A DNA stretch of 28,778 bases from 2011-GWA2-47-8b sp964361325 (lineage in GTDB: Bacteria; Patescibacteriota; Minisyncoccia; UBA6257; WO2-44-18). The stretch covers positions 1 to 28,778 of the forward strand of contig CAYHZT010000004.1 of the NCBI GenBank assembly GCA_964361325.1, read 5' to 3'. Positions 27,099-28,778 of the stretch are shown one piece after another. A model generated the notes under the pieces. It did not search any database. It saw only the letters and a list, made by a program, of their open reading frames with translations, and was not told where the DNA came from. The position numbers and the translations under genes are program-made. Position 1 is the stretch's first letter, and each line of letters starts with the position of its first letter.

Positions 27099-28636
27099 TA
27101 CCGTTTTATTAAATATACCACGTCACGCTCAGTCTCAAATTTTTTTTCGTAATGAGGGTCGGACGAAAGATAGTAATTAACCGCCGAATTCCGCGATTTT
27201 TCTAAAACCACGTAACGGGCGTTAAAATCGCGCGTTAATACTTCATAAGTATCTTCCAGTATTTCTTTCGTGCACGCGTCAGCGCCGCAAGTTTTTTTAG
27301 TAACGTCATCCGCCGAAAGATAATGAAATTTCCAATAAAGGCTTGGATTATAGGCATACTGGAATATCGGATCCATACCGCCGATGTAATAATTTTTTTG
27401 GTTGTTGAAAAATAACATGGCAAAATCGCTCCAACGGACATTGAATACTATGTCGCCGGTAGAGGAATTTTCTTTTAACCAACCGCTAACTTCCCGATAA
27501 AGTTCAGGTTTAACCGCTCGTGTATTTAAACTACCGGCAGTTTTAATTCCGCTGTAAAAAATAAGAAATATAAAAACTACTCCCAAAACCATCTTGGTGT
27601 TATTCAGGCTTTTCGCGCGCAAAAAATTAGAAAAAACGAGGGCTATAAAAATTATTCCAAATAAAATCCAAAAATCATGGGCGCGCCGCGCGACTATCAT
27701 GGTTAACAAAAAGAAAAGAGGCGCAAGAACCGCGCTCGCAAGAATTAAGGTTTTTATTTTAAAATCTTTTAACTCCAAATAGCGACGCTTGAACCAGGCG
27801 ATAAAAATCCAGGAAGCCGAGAGCCACAACAATAAAAATAATAAAAAGTTGCTGAATAACGTTACCGAATCCAAGGGATATAATTCTGTTCCAAAAAGGA
27901 GCGGTAAACCGCTTTGTTTATCAAAAATCAATTTGGCGACTTGAATATAAGCAAGTTTTAAGGCGCCAATAGGGTTGGGACGCAGCAGCCAACCGGCCAC
28001 GGTACCCAACGCGACAAAAATCATACCTCTCCAGGTAATTCTTTTTTCATTCCACCATTGGACGACGGCAACCGTACCAGCCAGAAGCGGCGAAATCCAC
28101 GCCAAACTTAAATGAAACCAAGAAATGCCGAAACTCATCAGAAATATCCCCAAAGAACTTCCGCTTGCCAGAAAATAAAACAGTAAAGCGCTCAAACTAA
28201 GCGAAACCAGATGCGGACGCATCATCAGTGACCTAAAGAGAATATTAGGGGCCGAAAAAATGGCAAGCAGCGGCCAAAAGATCGCCATAAGTACGCCGCT
28301 GCGCTTCAAAATCCAATATAACGAGTATAGAAAAATGGCTGTCAAAAAAATGCCGGCAATTTTGATGCCTAAAACCAAATTTCCGAACGTAAAGGGAATC
28401 AAAAGAATGTGAAAACCATACCAAAGGTCGGCCGATAACGTCCGTATGACCGAAAATTGCGTCCAAGGAAAATCCGTTTGTAATAATCCGTCGGTACGAT
28501 AAAGCCAGGCGTGCCGTATATGATAAAAACTATCGGGATCGGGGACGTTAGGGGAAGAAAAATGTAAAATTGCCGCCAGTGCCAGGAACGAAAGAAAAAC
28601 CAGAATGGCGGAATATCTTTTTAAAAAGCTTGTCAT
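27098..28636 (-). CDS. Multi-pass GT-C-like membrane protein (STT3-like), paralog 1
   Basis: From ATG 28636 the protein has 512 residues. A longer reading to 28756 would run through tRNA-Gln(UUG) and a repeat, so it is rejected. The layout matches paralog 2: PDPDSFYHIRH (32-42) in the first loop, FPWTQFSVIRTLSADLWYG, then many membrane helices. The C-terminal domain has YYIGGMDPIFQYAYNPSLYW and TCGADACT. The stop overlaps the next start as TAATG. Tandem duplication is evident, with the two copies well diverged. No SD is obvious upstream. Confidence 0.75.
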   Translation of the reverse strand: MTSFLKRYSAILVFLSFLALAAILHFSSPNVPDPDSFYHIRHAWLYRTDGLLQTDFPWTQFSVIRTLSADLWYGFHILLIPFTFGNLVLGIKIAGIFLTAIFLYSLYWILKRSGVLMAIFWPLLAIFSAPNILFRSLMMRPHLVSLSLSALLFYFLASGSSLGIFLMSFGISWFHLSLAWISPLLAGTVAVVQWWNEKRITWRGMIFVALGTVAGWLLRPNPIGALKLAYIQVAKLIFDKQSGLPLLFGTELYPLDSVTLFSNFLLFLLLWLSASWIFIAWFKRRYLELKDFKIKTLILASAVLAPLFFLLTMIVARRAHDFWILFGIIFIALVFSNFLRAKSLNNTKMVLGVVFIFLIFYSGIKTAGSLNTRAVKPELYREVSGWLKENSSTGDIVFNVRWSDFAMLFFNNQKNYYIGGMDPIFQYAYNPSLYWKFHYLSADDVTKKTCGADACTKEILEDTYEVLTRDFNARYVVLEKSRNSAVNYYLSSDPHYEKKFETERDVVYLIKR

Positions 28637-28651
28637 AAGTAAATGGCTTAC

Positions 28652-28698
28652 CCTGCCTGCCTGCCGTAGCCTTGGCGAAGGCGGGAGCCTGTCGAAGG
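28652..28698. repeat. Composite palindromic repeat next to tRNA-Gln
   Basis: The hairpin GCCTTGGCGAAGGC (28669-28682) is flanked by CCTGCC and GGCGGG-like arms. It is followed by GAGCCTGTCGAAG (28685-28697), which is also found inverted inside superoxide dismutase. It fills the space between the membrane-protein start and the 3' end of tRNA-Gln. Confidence 0.6.
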
Positions 28699-28699
28699 G

Positions 28700-28770
28700 T
28701 TCCGGGACAGGGGATCGAACCCCGATTTCCTGCTCCAAAGGCAGGCGTCCTACCATTAGACGATCCCGGA
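28700..28770 (-). tRNA. tRNA-Gln (anticodon UUG)
   Basis: On the - strand the acceptor strands TCCGGGA and TCCCGGA pair fully. The anticodon stem CCTGC/GCAGG encloses CTTTGGA, giving anticodon UUG. The T arm is GGGGTTCGATCCCCT. The discriminator is A, and CCA is not encoded. It closely resembles tRNA-Gln(CUG) at 10132-10202 in the D arm and stem layout. Confidence 0.95.
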
Positions 28771-28778
28771 ATGATATT

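Noticed and set aside
28637..28756. N-terminal extension of the membrane protein to 28756
   Set aside because: It would translate tRNA-Gln(UUG) and a palindromic repeat. MTSFLKRY at 28636 is a proper start with a membrane segment right after it.
1..28778. UGA recoded as glycine (SR1/Gracilibacteria code)
   Set aside because: Several clear genes end at TGA at the expected length, and an RF2 gene is present.
1..28778. CRISPR array, prophage or transposase genes
   Set aside because: No regularly spaced direct repeats, no cas, phage or transposase proteins were seen. The palindromic elements are short and scattered without a visible helper gene.

Overview
The window looks like a chromosome segment of a Candidate Phyla Radiation (Patescibacteria) bacterium, most likely Parcubacteria-like. 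This is inferred from gene style, not from a database search. Proteins are compact: a release factor 2 without domain 1, a 356-residue phosphoglycerate kinase, and a PilB without its N-terminal domain. The type IV pilus operon is of CPR type, the membrane-protein clusters are uncharacterised, and many transcripts appear leaderless. Ribosomal protein L9 is present, which argues against the CPR lineages known to lack it. TGA is used as a stop and an RF2 gene is present, so the standard bacterial code applies.

Layout. (1) 1-4445, + strand: the tail of a surface protein, tRNA-Thr(CGU) whose 3' end runs into the start codon of an amidohydrolase gene, a GNAT acetyltransferase, RF2, ftsE-ftsX and a DUF456 membrane protein. 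(2) 4446-9993, - strand: a copper/thiol cluster after a large hairpin-rich spacer. In transcription order it holds a small membrane protein, a DUF1573 protein, a CcdA-like membrane protein, a CxxC membrane protein, an unknown CC...CxHGM protein and a CopB-type copper ATPase. (3) 10000-15920: a decayed tRNA-Gln and an intact tRNA-Gln(CUG), Fe/Mn superoxide dismutase, an unknown gene with def and fmt, a CtpA-type protease, L9, L27, an unannotated 45-residue membrane peptide, and a type II NADH dehydrogenase. (4) 15957-19237: pgk, a DHH phosphoesterase, an RNase HI-like protein, RNase P RNA on the - strand, and a small two-gene operon driven by a perfect consensus promoter. (5) 19354-24889: a type IV pilus operon (pilB, pilC, five pilin-like genes), one of whose pilins is fused to a predicted LVIVD beta-propeller. 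(6) 24886-28770, - strand: a DPM1-like glycosyltransferase, two tandem paralogous GT-C-like membrane proteins, and tRNA-Gln(UUG).

The most notable pattern is a family of short palindromic elements with core TCCGCC-N5-GGCGGA. One copy lies in frame inside pgk, one encodes part of a pilin leader peptide, and three lie inside the RNase P RNA gene. This resembles the gene-invading palindromic elements known from Rickettsia. A second repeat, containing GAGCCTGTCGAAG, is inserted in frame in superoxide dismutase and recurs beside tRNA-Gln(UUG).

Promoters are unusually readable. At least eight first genes have a -10 box only 6-12 nt before the ATG, which predicts leaderless mRNAs. The 41+85-residue operon has both a perfect promoter and a canonical Shine-Dalgarno sequence. 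Superoxide dismutase, NDH-2 and copper export together suggest a cell that meets oxygen.
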